Part shown: in pieces, positions 14,463-26,498 of the stretch | Numbering within the stretch: the first letter of the stretch is position 1 | How the letters are laid out: the number at the start of each line of letters is the position of its first letter | NCBI RefSeq assembly: GCF_910596095.1 | Contig: NC_056533.1 | Span: 28,804,662 to 28,868,661 of the forward strand | DNA from: Thunnus maccoyii | Taxonomy: Eukaryota; Chordata; Actinopteri; Scombriformes; Scombridae | Direction of reading: 5' to 3' | Length of the DNA stretch: 64,000 nt | Position numbers and translations under genes: made by a program | The notes under the pieces: generated by a model | The model's input: only the letters and a program-made list of their open reading frames with translations | Told to the model about the DNA's origin: nothing | Databases searched by the model: none

Positions 14463-16479
14463 ATATATCCCAAAAGAAATGCACAAAATCAGTGCTTTTC
14501 ACGATGACATTGTGTTGCGAAGGGCTGATTAACTCTAGGTATCGCACGCACACAAATCCAGAACAATCAATAGCCGTTATTGATCTCTTATAGGCAGAAG
14601 AAATCAAAAGAGCTACGACAAGCAGCAGCGACATGTATCACTGAGCCTCAAACGCATCACGGCAAGTTGATGTACAAATTGCTCTTAATGGCAGCGAATG
14701 GTTAACAAAGATAATACAGTCGAACTCTACGTCTCTATACATTATGGTACGATTAAACCCGGCTGCTTTCTGGAACCGGCTACAGAGGATGTTAAAGATG
14801 ACACCTTACAGAACGGTACAGGATTAACCATTTCCAGCTGAAGGAGATTTGTATACCATTAGTCTAACTCAATCAGGAGACTAATTCAATCAAAGGCACA
14901 GTGGGCGTCTTGACGTGGGGGCATCTGTCACACCGACTTCTCACTGCATCCTGTGGTGACATTTGGCCACAAAATTCAGCTTGACAGAGGCCCTCAAATA
15001 GCCTGCGGTCTGTCAGACAAAATGCACACATACTCATGAAAACATACACCAACACACAGACGCACTCATGCACAAAATTCACAAGATCACACTTCTTTTT
15101 CTTTCTTTTCTTTCTTTCTTTTTTTTTTTTTTTTTTTTACAGACGTTTTGTGTTTGCGGACGCCTGCAGACATACGCAAACATTACAGTACGAGCTGTGT
15201 TGATTTTATTATCAATTTGCCACTCCTTGAGGCTTCAACGCCATTATTCTTCATTTGCAGATAGAATAACTGTTCTCAACTCAATATTGCTTCATTATGG
15301 AGTTTTCTACAAATGGGATGAGGCCTTTTGCCAGCACACATGGAAACCAGGATCTTAAGATGACATCTCTCTCTCACTTCCAAAAACATATCCACCTGCT
15401 GTTTAACAAAGACACTGATATGTTCTTCTTTCTGTGCATGTGTAACCTCTTACACAACACATAAATGCCAAACACTAATAATGAAATTGATCATCCTCTC
15501 TTATGAGAAATAAAATCTTTTTTATCCCCTGCATGCGTACAAGCAGCACATTTCATTATGCCACGGTTAGTGTAATTATTTCTGGCCCAATACACAAATG
15601 GGACTGTTATTTTTTGGGATGATGTAACATACTGGTAGCAAACTTTTGTCACTCAATCCTTTCCGATGCCAACTCTCATTTCCATTCAGATATTCCCGTT
15701 TAACACTAACAGTTTCTGTGCGTTAGTTCTCCGATTTTATAACCTGAAACACAAAGTTTAAGCCTTGATAAGACCTGCAAGAGGAGACATACTATTGAAA
15801 AGCAAAACTGGTGGAAAGGTGAAGCAGAGGCCAAAGCTGTGTCAACTGAAAAGAACTGCGTTTGGCAACAGATATCAATGCTTTGATTCGGGTTCTAAAG
15901 AGATTATTCTTATTGTGTACATATGAAGCGTCTGAAAACTGGGGGGAAAAAAAAAAAAAAAAGGAAAAAGCTTTATGCTGCTTTATCTTTGCAGGTCTAA
16001 AACACTCCTGCAACCTACAAAAGAGAACAATACCTGAGGTTAGATTGGAGGCCTGTGACCTTACGACCTTCCACTGAGTGTGTATCATGGCCTAGTTCCT
16101 CTATATTTAAAAAAAGCAGCAGAGCAGTAATGTTAAGCAGGGTAATTTAGAGTTTAAAGGCGTTAAAATGAAAAAAAGAAAAATAAACTGCAATACAGGG
16201 GTTGTGCTTACTGTACTGAACACTGACTTTACTTCCCCCCCTTTACTTTAGTCTACTAGAATTTCTACTGTATATCTTTTTTATAAAACATTTGTATTAA
16301 CTATGACATATAACTTACAGTAGTGTCCTAAAATTCATTCTTACAGGGATTATATAGGTCTGTTCTGTTATGGATTAGAGGTTTCTCCTGAGAAAAAAAA
16401 AAACTTGAACATTCAAACATACACCCTCTCTCTCTCTCTTCACACAGACATCAAGTGTAATGAATGTAGGTTCCCTCAC

Positions 16480-16632
16480 CTTGCAGCTCGGGGGTTTTAG
16501 GGGTAGTCCCGAGGCAGGATTTCCTTGATGCTGAGTGGTATTAGTCTGCTGGGGTGAGTGGGAATCCTCGGACTCTTTTCCACTGTGGTAGACCACCCTA
16601 TCAGAGATATGAATACTTGAAGCACAGCCCAT
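16480..16632 (-). CDS. pde8a: First coding exon of a PDE8-type cAMP phosphodiesterase
   Basis: Fifty-one codons start at the minus-strand ATG at 16632 and end at a consensus donor (AAG|GTGAGG; intron begins at 16479) in phase 0. The translation begins MGCASSIHIS and continues with an acidic and serine-rich stretch ending SPQQT. This matches the N-terminus of vertebrate PDE8A and PDE8B, which begin MGCAPSIH. PDE8 enzymes are high-affinity, IBMX-insensitive cAMP phosphodiesterases; the REC/PAS and catalytic domains are encoded by later exons outside this window. Gly2 and Cys3 suggest N-myristoylation and palmitoylation, hence membrane anchoring. The start has A at -3 and G at +4. The IHIS residues recall PDE8A, but the SPQQT stretch is closer to PDE8B; I favour PDE8A because its human gene, like those of the neighbours here, is on 15q. 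Confidence 0.75.
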
Positions 16633-18140
16633 GCTTCAACCCACTTCAGCCTTTTTCTTTTTGCGCAAGTGCTTTACTTTGAGGGCTACCCGAGTGTCAT
16701 TCGCTCTCTTTTTGTGGGGTTTTTTTTTTTTTTTTTTAAAAAGGTCCACTCTCTCTTCTAAGCTTTCATTTTTTTTCTTAAATATATAAATACATATATA
16801 TCATCTAGGCCACAGCAAAGCCGGTTCTCCAATTGCTCTAACACAAGGCATGAATAATATATCTTTCTATCCCCACCCCCCGACCAGGAAGCTGATTTCC
16901 TCCCTCTGTTTTTCACATGAAGTTAATTGGAGATCTTTAATCAAAGCAGCTATTATCCTCGAAAACTTGGATTCCGTTATTCTTCAGCTGGGCTGCTCAG
17001 ATCCCCATGGACGATTTATCCCTCACTCCGGCTCCTCTTCTCGCCTTCTTCGTACCACATCACCATTTTTTCATTTTTCCTCAACTTCACTGTTATCAAG
17101 TAGGCCTAAAGAGAAACACACACACACCATGCAGTCCCCAGCTTCATGCAATAGTTTTATCCATTTTTTGTGTCCAAGCTTTCATGTGTAGTCGTCCTCC
17201 CCCACCCCGGAGCCATCAAAAATGATGCTTTTTTTTCTCTCTCTTTAACAATCTGGTTACCCACTTCAGCTCAAGACACGGGCCATAAACCGGTTCTCAC
17301 GACACTTTGCTCCAGTCCTGAGCGGTTCATCATCAACAGGCTGAAATATTCACACTGCAGAGTATTATTCTGGCCAGTCGCTCCGATGTCAAACACCCCC
17401 CGTGGAACATAATGCCATGTAGTCCGACACAACACTCCATTTATCTGCCCAAATTCACCAATTTAGGAAACGGAGAAATCTTGGTGGATGGCTTGCAATC
17501 TCCATTCAGGCATCCGCTGCCCGGTTGAGGATGATCCGCCTGATATAAGAGGTCCAAACCCGGGTGCAATTGGCTACAGTGTTACCAGGCTCCACGATAT
17601 TCTCTCATTCTGGAGGAAAAAAAGGATGTAGAGGCTGTCACATTGTAATATGTGGAGGTACCACCTCTGGAGAATGCAATCGCTTGAGAGAGACAGAGAG
17701 AAAAAAAAACGAAAAGAAAAAAAAACAGAAGACCGCTCCGTGTACACAAGTTTCGGATCTGAAATCGGGGACGGCAGGATTATTTAAGGTTGAGAGAGCG
17801 GAGATAAGGCAGAATCGAGCTACATATTGCTGATTTTGTGTTTGTCTTTTCTCTGCCTTTTCTGGCGTTTGCCCTTCCAATTCTTCAGCACTGCTTGACA
17901 GCGGCACATCCAATAAAAGCACCCGCAAGGATTGACCTACAGCCTTTACTGACGTTAATGCAAATGAGCTCCGCGCAGCTAATCGGCGTCGTGCTCGGCG
18001 CCGCTGGGTGGTCCTCCGCTTTCCGTGGGAACTTTGAAAGCAGGAAAAGAGCTCACAGAGAGAAACACAGAACTGGCTGCAGGTATGCTGAACGTTTTCC
18101 GCAGATGGCACATGTAAACCGGCTGAAAGGTCTCTAAGGT
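16633..18140 (-). promoter_or_regulatory. pde8a: Probable 5' UTR and promoter region of the PDE8-type gene
   Basis: The sequence upstream of the PDE8 start codon is richer in G+C and CpG than its surroundings, most clearly at 17950-18070, where several GGCGCC- and CCGC-type words occur. At 17908-17916 there is a CCAAT box on the plus strand, followed by AAAAG. An octamer-like ATTTGCAT lies on the minus strand near 17960. A (T)n tract and pyrimidine runs occur at 16720-16740. The transcription start cannot be placed from sequence alone. The 197-codon minus-strand ORF crossing 17638-18231 is judged to be a chance frame. Confidence 0.35.
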
Positions 18141-18284
18141 AGGGTTTTACGGTTTTATTTAGCGCAAAATGAACATTATTTAAAGAGGCAGTCAAACGTT
18201 TTTGAACACGAAATAAGTGAATGTTTTTCATTAATTCTAGACTGTATGGGATACCATGTGGGCCAAAATTAATTCAATTAAAGG

Positions 18285-18676
18285 TGCAGTGTGTAGAATT
18301 TAGTGGCATCTAGCGGAACAGACTTGGCAGAAATGAAATATATATTTAATATAATAAGTATGTTTAATTAATGTATAATCACCTGAAAATAAGAATCGTG
18401 TTTTTATTACCTTAGAATGAGCCCTTCATATCTACACAGGGAGCGGGTCTTCTTCTACGGAGCCCGCCGTATTGCACTGCCATGTTTCTACAGTAGCCCA
18501 GAACACACAAACCAAACATGGCTCCAGAGAGGGCATTTTTGCATTGTTTGCGAGTTTTGCGGCCACCGTAGGTTTTCCTAGACGCTTGGAAGGGAAGGGT
18601 GAGGGGTATTCAGTTGTTTGCAATCTGCAACCTCACCACTAGATGCCGCTAAATCCCACACAAGTGGTCCTTTAAG
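18285..18676 (-). repeat. TIR element of the GTGTGTAGAATTTAGTGGCATCTAG family (copy 1)
   Basis: The left end reads AAAGGTGCAGTGTGTAGAAT and the right end CTAAATCCCACACAAGTGG, so the termini are inverted. The interior, read on the minus strand, matches the copies at 37085-37452 and 47491-47861, including the stretch that translates as RPSLEP in the others. The shared pseudo-ORF explains why a short protein-like frame recurs at all three places; it reflects the common ancestor of the element, not a host gene. Confidence 0.8.
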
Positions 18677-18810
18677 TAGCACATCATAAAATAAATAATA
18701 ATATAGCATGAAAAAATGCAGAAAAATATAAAAGTTTTACCAGTGATACCTGGTGTTTGGACATACTCCGATTACATTACTTGCCCACCACCCCCACTGT
18801 CATTTTGCTT

Positions 18811-18838
18811 TTAAATAAATAAATAAATAAATAAATAA
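18811..18838. repeat. (AAAT)n microsatellite
   Basis: Seven consecutive AAAT-type tetranucleotide units. Confidence 0.9.
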
Positions 18839-18954
18839 AACCCATTTAGTTCATTTTCGCGTATCAGCTCCCACGTTCATCAAATAAAAAACCTCTAATT
18901 TGTAAAATACTTAGTGTGTTGTCAATGCTTAGTCGGCTGACAGACGCTACAATT

Positions 18955-19300
18955 ATAAACTGAAAGTTTCTGCTCTGTGACCGTCGGCGTCAGCAGTAGC
19001 GGAGTGAGACGTCTGTCGTCCCTCCTGCTCTCTGCTGTAAACACACGTAGCTGTTAGCGAGCAGCTGCTCTCATGTTTCCCCGGGTCTCGGTGCTTGTTT
19101 TCCGCAGAAACTCTCCCGCTCTCTGCCTGCTCAGCCTGCTCTCTGTGTGTCTCTCTCCAGATGGCAGGCGGGTTGCTCCGGTTCTCGTTCTAAGCGGCGG
19201 TCGTCCTCTGGCTCGTCCCTGTATCTGTGTGCACTGCAGCCCGGTGTCGCTGCAGCCACACACATGCTCTCTCTTTCTCTCGGTCTAGACCGCACACTCG
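18955..19300. promoter_or_regulatory. GC/CpG-richer segment, possible unassigned transcription start
   Basis: This stretch has clearly more CpG than its AT-rich surroundings (for example GTCGGCGTCAGCAG and CCCGGGTCTCGG). On the plus strand an ATG at 19073 opens a 71-codon frame with an arginine- and leucine-rich start. A pyrimidine tract followed by AG (TCTCTCTCCAG) sits at about 19150-19160. I recognise no protein. It could be a distal promoter or 5' exon of the PDE8-type gene, a non-coding RNA start, or nothing. No downstream coding exons were found on the plus strand before gatm. Confidence 0.25.
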
Positions 19301-22300
19301 CTACGCACTGAGCTATTCCTTAAAGGAGATATGCTACTTGTATAACACATTTAAACATCTTAAAATACATTATTTTTTTAAAAAATCCCTGATGCTTAGG
19401 CCCAGCTGGGGGGTCAACTCAGGCCCTGCAGGCCAACGTACTTGTAATACACAGGTGGAAACCCTGTTTCATGACAGTGATGTTGTCCCACCCCTCTCAC
19501 CCCAGCTTCTCAGCAGGATCAGAAAATGCTACTTGTAAATTATACCTGTAACTCTTTACAAGACAATCATTTCTTGGACTTGGACGAACCTAACAATACA
19601 GGGATTGACTAAGGAGGGGCAATACAAATAAAATGTTCTATTGTGGTATATATAATTTTATATTATGATATAAAATATTATATAATGTTGTGATATGATG
19701 ATATAGTAAACTTTTTTAGAAACTTAAATGAGACACTGTTCATAGACAAAACAAACAGATGGAATAATGTTTTGGTTAATCTGTCACTTTCAATTTTTCA
19801 TCATGTTAATGCAACAATCCTTTAAATCCAATGTTGCCATAAAAAAAGTCTGTCTCACTGATTTACAACACTGCTCACAATGGACTAACCATATCTAAAA
19901 AAAAAAAGATGATAGATGTGGATGATAGATCAGTTGTTTTATGGTCTATACCATCATAATGCTCAACCTTGTTTCAGTCAGGTGATACAGTATAATACAA
20001 TATCTTTGCATAAAATACATGAATATTATAATGTGTTTTTTTTAGATTGTATGAGAAAGGTATTGTTTGTAGTCTACAGTTAATTATGAAGAAGTAGTTT
20101 ATGTTTTTGTTGTATTGGACTGGATTATATTCAGGTTTTATATATCCGGTGTTCCTTCAGGGGAGATATTATCATTGTACAGTAGAGTTGAATTAGCACA
20201 GTCTCAGTCTTCAACCCCAAACATTTACCTCTCATGATGACTGCAGGGTCTTACAGCTCATAGTGAACCTCCCTTTTAAGCCCTCATAACTATATTTTAA
20301 TCTCAGAGATATGTGAACATGATTGAACAGTGTAAATTGTGGTATTTGCTTTTCATGATGTGGTCAAATAAAGACGAAAAAAACTGTAAACTTACATCAT
20401 TCTGTTCCCATTTTATTCAATCTCATTCAATCTCCAGTGACACTGCAGGGAAAACAATTCATGAACTGAAGGCTGACTCTGTTTTTATAATTTTGTATAT
20501 TTTAAAAATCTGTTTCCCTGTTACCAATCAGTTTTTCTGAGTTTTCCTATTTTCTTGATCTTAGTACATTTATTTACTATTTACTCTGTGCAAAAATTCA
20601 AATTTTGTCATATTTTCCTTCTCATTGAACATTGTTTTTATTATTTATGCTGCTTATCGTTTTGTTTTGACTAATAAGAGTCTTCATGTGACATTTGTCG
20701 CTTCAGAGGTCACATTTCTCAGCCAGGTGCTGAGATTTCCTGCTTTAAAACTCACTTTTCAGTTTCCAACACAAATTCTCTACACTTCCATTTTCAGCTG
20801 CAGTTTCTCAAGTTAACAAAACACAAACCAACAAATCAGGCTGTATGTTCGGTTTCACACAAATATCAGCCATTATATGGTTTTGTCAGTGTAGCAACAA
20901 GCGGTATCCACTCAGATACTGTATGTAACATGCTTAGCCAGCAAAATACACATTCAGCAACATAATTCACACTACAGAAACAGTTAAGGTTGCGTGACGC
21001 CACAGTATATATACAAATCATCTTGCTGTTGATAATGTTGACCTTGACCACTAACTGAAAATGCTAAAAATCAAAGATGAGGCTACTTAAAATGCCCCTT
21101 GCGAACACTTTCTGTCTTACCTTACTCAGATACATCTTACAAATTCTTTACATGTAAAGACTGACATCAATTTCACCTCTGCACATCCAGCACATAGATA
21201 CGTCCGGGATGTTTAGCTTAGCTTAGCAGAAGGACTGGAGGCTGGGAGTTAACAGTTAATTTAGCCTAGTACGGTAGAAAGTGACACATAAAGAATACAC
21301 CTGTCAGCAACTCGGAAACTGTGTTGTATCTTGTACATCTTGTGTTTTTTTTTTCTTGTGTGTACCAAAACAACGAGTTAAAAGAGGATAAAAGCTGTGT
21401 ACATCTGCGGAATTGTTAATTCTCAGTGGGATCTGCTGTAATATCAACCCAGATTACGCGGCCTGTTGAGTCAAATGTTAGTAGATCATTGTTTAATGAA
21501 GCTTTAAGCAACAAATCATATGAGATTGTGGTTAGTTGTTTTAGGCAGGGCATGACAAAAGAGCTCAAACTTTAAAATCCCTGTAAATCACAGCTTCAAA
21601 TGATTTATTGCTGACATAAAACAAAAAAAACACTCCAATTTAATAAAAATATTGTAAGTTATAAATAAATACTCTAGAGATATGACAGATGACAGCACAT
21701 AAATGACTCCACTGACAGATCAGTATCAGATTTTAGAAACACAGGCTGCATTATTCATGAGGAAATGACATGTTTACTGCTGCTGTATTTGCACTTTCGT
21801 CATTTATGTGTGTTTGGTCATCACTTACCATCATTGTACTTTGTGCTGCTACATTCTTTAGCTGAGCCATCATAGGAAAGTAAACTTGTAATGTACTTGT
21901 ATTTGGTTTACTATCATATAGGCTGTCTTTTCTACACTGTAAATTGAGTTATGTTATGTCCTGTGCCTTAAGTGTCAGTCAGTGTGTTTTTTTAACTATA
22001 TTATAATGTGTCTTTATTAACTGATTGGATCAATGTCCCTCTGCACTAATTATATCTGGCGTTAAAGGTATTATGTCAAGTTTAAGGAGTGTTCTTGGAC
22101 GCTGTAGTAATATATAAACTTGTATATATATCCAAATAAAGACAGCAATGAATCATTATGTGGAAATTAGCCAAAGTTTGGATATTTGGAACAAGAACAC
22201 TAAATAGTGTTTTAGGCAGGTGCCAATGCCTGCATTTCTGATATTAGATTTCTTTTTTTCAGTTTCAGCATTAATATATCAAATTCCAACAAGAAAAAAG

Positions 22301-23209
22301 GTATTTTTATGACCTCCTCTTACCAATAGATAAACATTCAAATTAAACTACCCATTAAGTGTGATTATTCCCACAACTTTCATCAGAGTTAGTTGTCATT
22401 CTGGTTGAAATTTGCTGGTTTCTGTATTATTTGCAGTGGCCTTGAGACATTTTTTAAGACTCCTCAATTCTCAAAGCATTGAAAAACTTCAACTTCCATT
22501 GGGTCAGAGTTTGTAAAGTTTAAGTGTCCCATCACTGAAAGGAATTGAGCCATAGTTAATCTTCCTCTCCTATTTTACCTTCCTCTTTTGATACCTCATC
22601 CTGTCTATCTGTGGCTGTACCAGGAAATCAAGAGATCCGGGAGGGGAAATCTTGAAAGGAGCTGCACAACAAACATATAGCAGTTGTGAATTTTACGGTT
22701 TGTGTGCACCCCTGTGACCCCAGTCTATTAGTAAAGTACTTGCTGAAAACTGATATAATGTTATTATGATCAGAAAAAATATGACCATGCAGATGGTGAC
22801 AGACAAACTAATTTTATACATGCTTCAAAACTCCGTGCCTGTAAACTACAAAGAATCCAGGTTCAGATGTTACAGGAAGCAATGCTGAGTTGAGTCGAGA
22901 GGGGAAATCTTGTTTGTTATCAAGTGAACACTTTTATCTCTGAATTAATCCCACATACTTCCTGATATGTCATCAGTAAATTGTGATGTCTCATATCTAC
23001 ACTGCTCTGTACCCATTCCTATTAACTCTCACTGGTCAGAGTCACACTCAGCGGCACAACACTTGCACAATGTTACAACTACAACAATAAAAGGTTTCCA
23101 CTTTTGGTGCATTGGTTGTTTAAAACTGAATTTAATCAAAATAATGCTCTTTATCAATATTTGCAATTGTTTGAAAACTGTTAAAGCGGTGTGCATTAGT
23201 TATCTAACA

Positions 23210-23223
23210 CCACTAGAGGGCAC
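23210..23223 (+). promoter_or_regulatory. CTCF core motif match
   Basis: CCACTAGAGGGCAC fits the CTCF core consensus CCASYAGRKGGCRS at every position. It lies between the PDE8-type gene and gatm. Binding is inferred from sequence only. Confidence 0.4.
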
Positions 23224-24150
23224 CAAAAGTGGTGATTTTCTACTATTACATATATTAGCATTAAACTTATTTATGTTTTCTTGAAAAGTCTAGACAATTC
23301 ATGACAAAGCTTTGAGAGTTTATTACAAATATTGAAATAAGATATCTCTGTTGGCCCGCTTAATTCCAAACACAAAAAGTTAGGCACACCCTGGTGATTC
23401 AGTGCTATGTGATGTGCACCATGTTTCCTGTCTCTCTTTATTATCAACTACTACTAAATGTCATAAAAAATTGTATCTAAACAGGAAGTCAAAGTTGTTA
23501 GTTTGAAGACAGTAAATTATTAATTTATGTTCAATTTACTTCAAGTGTTACACACAAGCAAGAAATACACATTTGTGCTTAAGAACATGTAGACTGACGT
23601 AGTTTGAAATTGCAGTGCTGCTCAAACTATAAACTGTTTAACCTGCAACAGTACAGTAGACAACTGTGCAAATTGGACAATATAGCAATAACCAGCTACT
23701 GTATTTAATGTCACTATTGTCTACTAGATTTTAAACAAGCCAATGGCTGTGTCTCACAGGACGTCCAGACACAACACAGAAAATCTAAACTGTTCTTCTT
23801 ATTGCACTGCAACCATGCTGCTGCATCATGTATTGTCTGCACATGATGTGCTTGCAGTATCTTTGTTCAACATGTGGTCCCTGGCCATGATCCAGCGCAA
23901 AACTGTCATTCGGGTTACAATAGACAAGTTAAAGGATACCTTGTTCAAAGCAAATTAAAGTTTGCACATTAAACCTCAGTGATGTGGATGAACTCCTGTC
24001 TCTGGGTCAATGACACATTGTTGAATGACTGTTGTGTTTTATAGTCCACAATCAAATGTTTTAAATAACTCTAGCTAGCATATCAAACATTAATCCTACT
24101 TCCTGTAATCCTAAAAAAGATGCCATTTAAAGGAAAACTTAAGACGTAAC

Positions 24151-24178
24151 AACACACACACACACACACACACACACA
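24151..24178. repeat. (CA)n microsatellite
   Basis: A CA dinucleotide tract of about 28 bases. Confidence 0.95.
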
Positions 24179-24569
24179 TTAAAAACTACTTCTATATTTT
24201 CATCAACAAAGCAAGTTATTTTATCTTTTTGATTTAATATTTTACTGTTAAAGTTTAAATCCATAAATCACATTGTGTTGTTTGGATGGAAAACAGAGGA
24301 GTTCTAATGATATAAACGCCATTTTCACAAAAATAAATCGCTTTAAAGTGTGATCTGCAATGAACAAAGTTTCCCATTCAGTCAGCCTCATTCAATAACA
24401 CTTATACAATTACAGTGAGTGAGTTACTGTATACTTTAACACACTGTTTTGACTCCTTTTAAAGGTTACCTTGAGCCTATATTTAGACTAGGAAACCAAG
24501 GACCTTTATTGAATGTTTGTCTCACAATATTGTACCTTTTTTTGCATTCCCTCATCTTACCGTTATAAT

Positions 24570-26030
24570 TATACATATATGTAATAATAATAGTGTTTAT
24601 TTATATAGCACCTTTCAAGAGCAGATATCACAAAGTGCTTCACAGTAAAAACAAACAAAAACAATACAGACATTCAGCTAAACACACAAGTCAAAAACAG
24701 AAACAAACTAAACAAATTAAAACAAAAGCAAGTCTGAACAAATGGGTCTTTAGCTGTTTTTTAAGTGCCCACAGTGTCCACAGATCTTAAGTCCAATGGG
24801 AGAGAGTTCCAAAGTTTAGGAGTTACAACCTCAAAAGCACAGTCTCCTTTTGTCTTGAGCCTGGAGTGAGGGACAACCAACAAACCCTGATCCGAGGACC
24901 TCAGATTCCTACTAGTGTTATATGGCTGCAGGAGCTCTTTAATGTTGGAAGGTGCTTGACCATGCAAGGCTTTGAATGTGATTACAAGGATCTTGAACTG
25001 TATTCTGAAATTGATGGGAAGCCAGTGTAAAAACATCAAGATTGGTGTTACATGAGACCTTTTGGGGGACTTAGTCAGGAGCTTGGCGGCAGCATTTTGG
25101 ACCACTTATAACCGTTCAGGGATGTCTTGCTAAGACAGGTGAAAAGAGAATTGCAGTAATCAAGACGGGAGGGAATGAACACATGTATAATCATTTCCAT
25201 CTCAGCTATAGACACAATGGGCCTGAGTTTAGCAATGTTTCTCAGCTGGTGGAAACAGGAGCGATCCAAACAATTTGCATGCTGGTCAAGATTCAAAGCC
25301 TGGCCCACAGAAACGCCCAGATTATGAAGGGTAGGTTTAACAGAAGATAAAGAGCCGAGACTTTCCATCACCTTGAGGACAGTGTCATCAGGGGCAGAAA
25401 TGAGAACTTCTGTTTTATCAAATATTTAGCAGTAGAAAATTATCTGCCATCCAATCTTTTATAGAGTTGAGGCAGTTCAGCAGAACAAACAGTTTTGAGA
25501 CATTTTGACGTTAAAATGAAATGTATAATTGAATATCATCCGCATAACAATGGAGGGAGATACCTTTAAAATGATTCATTATCTGCCTGAGTGGAAGCAA
25601 GTACAATGCAAACAGCAACAGGCCCAGAACAGAACCTAGGGGAACACCACAAAACAAAGACTCAGTTGACGAGGTATAATTATGAACTGTAACCAAAAAG
25701 GTCCTGTCTGACAGGTACGAGGAGAACCAATCCAAAGCTGATCCAGAGATACCAACCCACTGCCCGATCCTCTCAATCAATGTCAAAAGCAGCACTGAGA
25801 TCTAACAGTACCAATACAGAACATTCTCCTGCATCATCCTGTGTTAACAGATCATTTGAGATTCTGAGAAAAGCTGTTTCTGATGAATGCAGCCGACAGA
25901 AACCAGATTGAAACTTGTTGAAGTCTATGACAGCTGTAAGCTGCTTGGCAACCACTTTTTCTAAGACCTTAGCTATAAAAGGTAACTTATAAATAGGCCT
26001 GTAGTTCTGGGGCAGAGAAGGTTCCAGATT
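24570..26030 (-). mobile_element. Broken L2/Maui-type LINE (reverse transcriptase and 3' end)
   Basis: Read on the minus strand, four overlapping frames give successive pieces of a non-LTR retrotransposon reverse transcriptase. In order they are a block with SGFCRLHSSETA and LVLLDLSAAFD (25955-25773), a block ending in HCYADDIQLY (25795-25511), which is the catalytic YxDD box, then a piece at 25371-25075, and finally the C-terminal block QNAAAKLLT / LHWLPI / LRSSDQGLLVVP / LWNSLPL (25105-24761). The frame changes between pieces, so the copy is dead. The 3' end at 24570-24640 has the L2-style tail AATAATAATAGTGTTTATTT. It is 5'-truncated, as is usual for LINEs. Confidence 0.9.
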
Positions 26031-26339
26031 AGTTATATATACAATATATTATATATATAATAATATATTATCACATATGTCACTAAACAAGTAACTAGAT
26101 ATAAACCAACACATTAATATGTGTAATTTTTCTTTTTCATTGCATAGGCATCCAGGTACAGGAGTACGATCTTCAGTATGACCACTGTCATATCATTTTG
26201 AAAGGCGCTCTATACAGGAACATTTTTTATTACATAATGACATCAACGGACACTGGAAGAGTAAACACAGGAGTTACAAACGACTGAAAAGGTGAACAGG
26301 AGAATAGGCAGCCACTTCTTGGGTGATTACATCAAACAT

Positions 26340-26498
26340 TTAAAGGATAGGTTCACATTTTGTACTAAAAAGACTGTAACTTAAAAGACCACTTAATTTG
26401 TCTGTCTGTTAAAGTGTCATATGAGCTTCAGCTTACATGTGGACTTGTGAGTGTTGTTTAAGGATAGGTTTTTAAAAAAATATGAACCTATCCTTTAA
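26340..26498. repeat. Short TIR element of the TAAAGGATAGGTTCACA family (copy 1)
   Basis: The ends are inverted repeats: TAAAGGATAGGTTCACATTT on the left and ATATGAACCTATCCTTTAA on the right, about 160 bp in all. Related, longer copies lie in introns of both slc27a2 genes (41544-42261 and 58525-58890). Confidence 0.75.

Larger units (their letters stand above)
1..16479 (-). other. pde8a: Long first intron of the PDE8-type gene (repeat-filled)
   Basis: I recognise no protein-coding exon here on either strand. The segment lies 3' of the PDE8 first exon, so I read it as part of the first intron, which would be at least 16.4 kb and run off the left edge. It holds simple repeats, several short inverted-repeat elements listed separately, and AT-rich unique-looking DNA. 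I looked for the next PDE8 exon, which should carry a motif like FGPMR, and did not find one, but a short exon could be missed by eye. The ORFs that run through this region have low-complexity or cysteine/valine-rich translations typical of chance frames over CA/TG repeats. Confidence 0.6.
19301..24559. other. Intergenic DNA without recognisable genes
   Basis: This is AT-rich sequence. It contains one fragment of the TTAGCTTAGC repeat family near 21210-21270, a CTCF-core match at 23210-23223, and a (CA)n tract at 24151-24178. Plus-strand ORFs of 60-105 codons in this span have no recognisable similarity and no consistent splice context, and I do not take them as genes. Confidence 0.5.

Noticed and set aside
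17638-18231. 197-codon minus-strand ORF upstream of the PDE8 exon
   Set aside because: It runs through a GC-rich 5' region and an A/T homopolymer stretch (FFFFFSFFF), shows no recognisable domain, and overlaps the presumed promoter. Judged a chance open frame.
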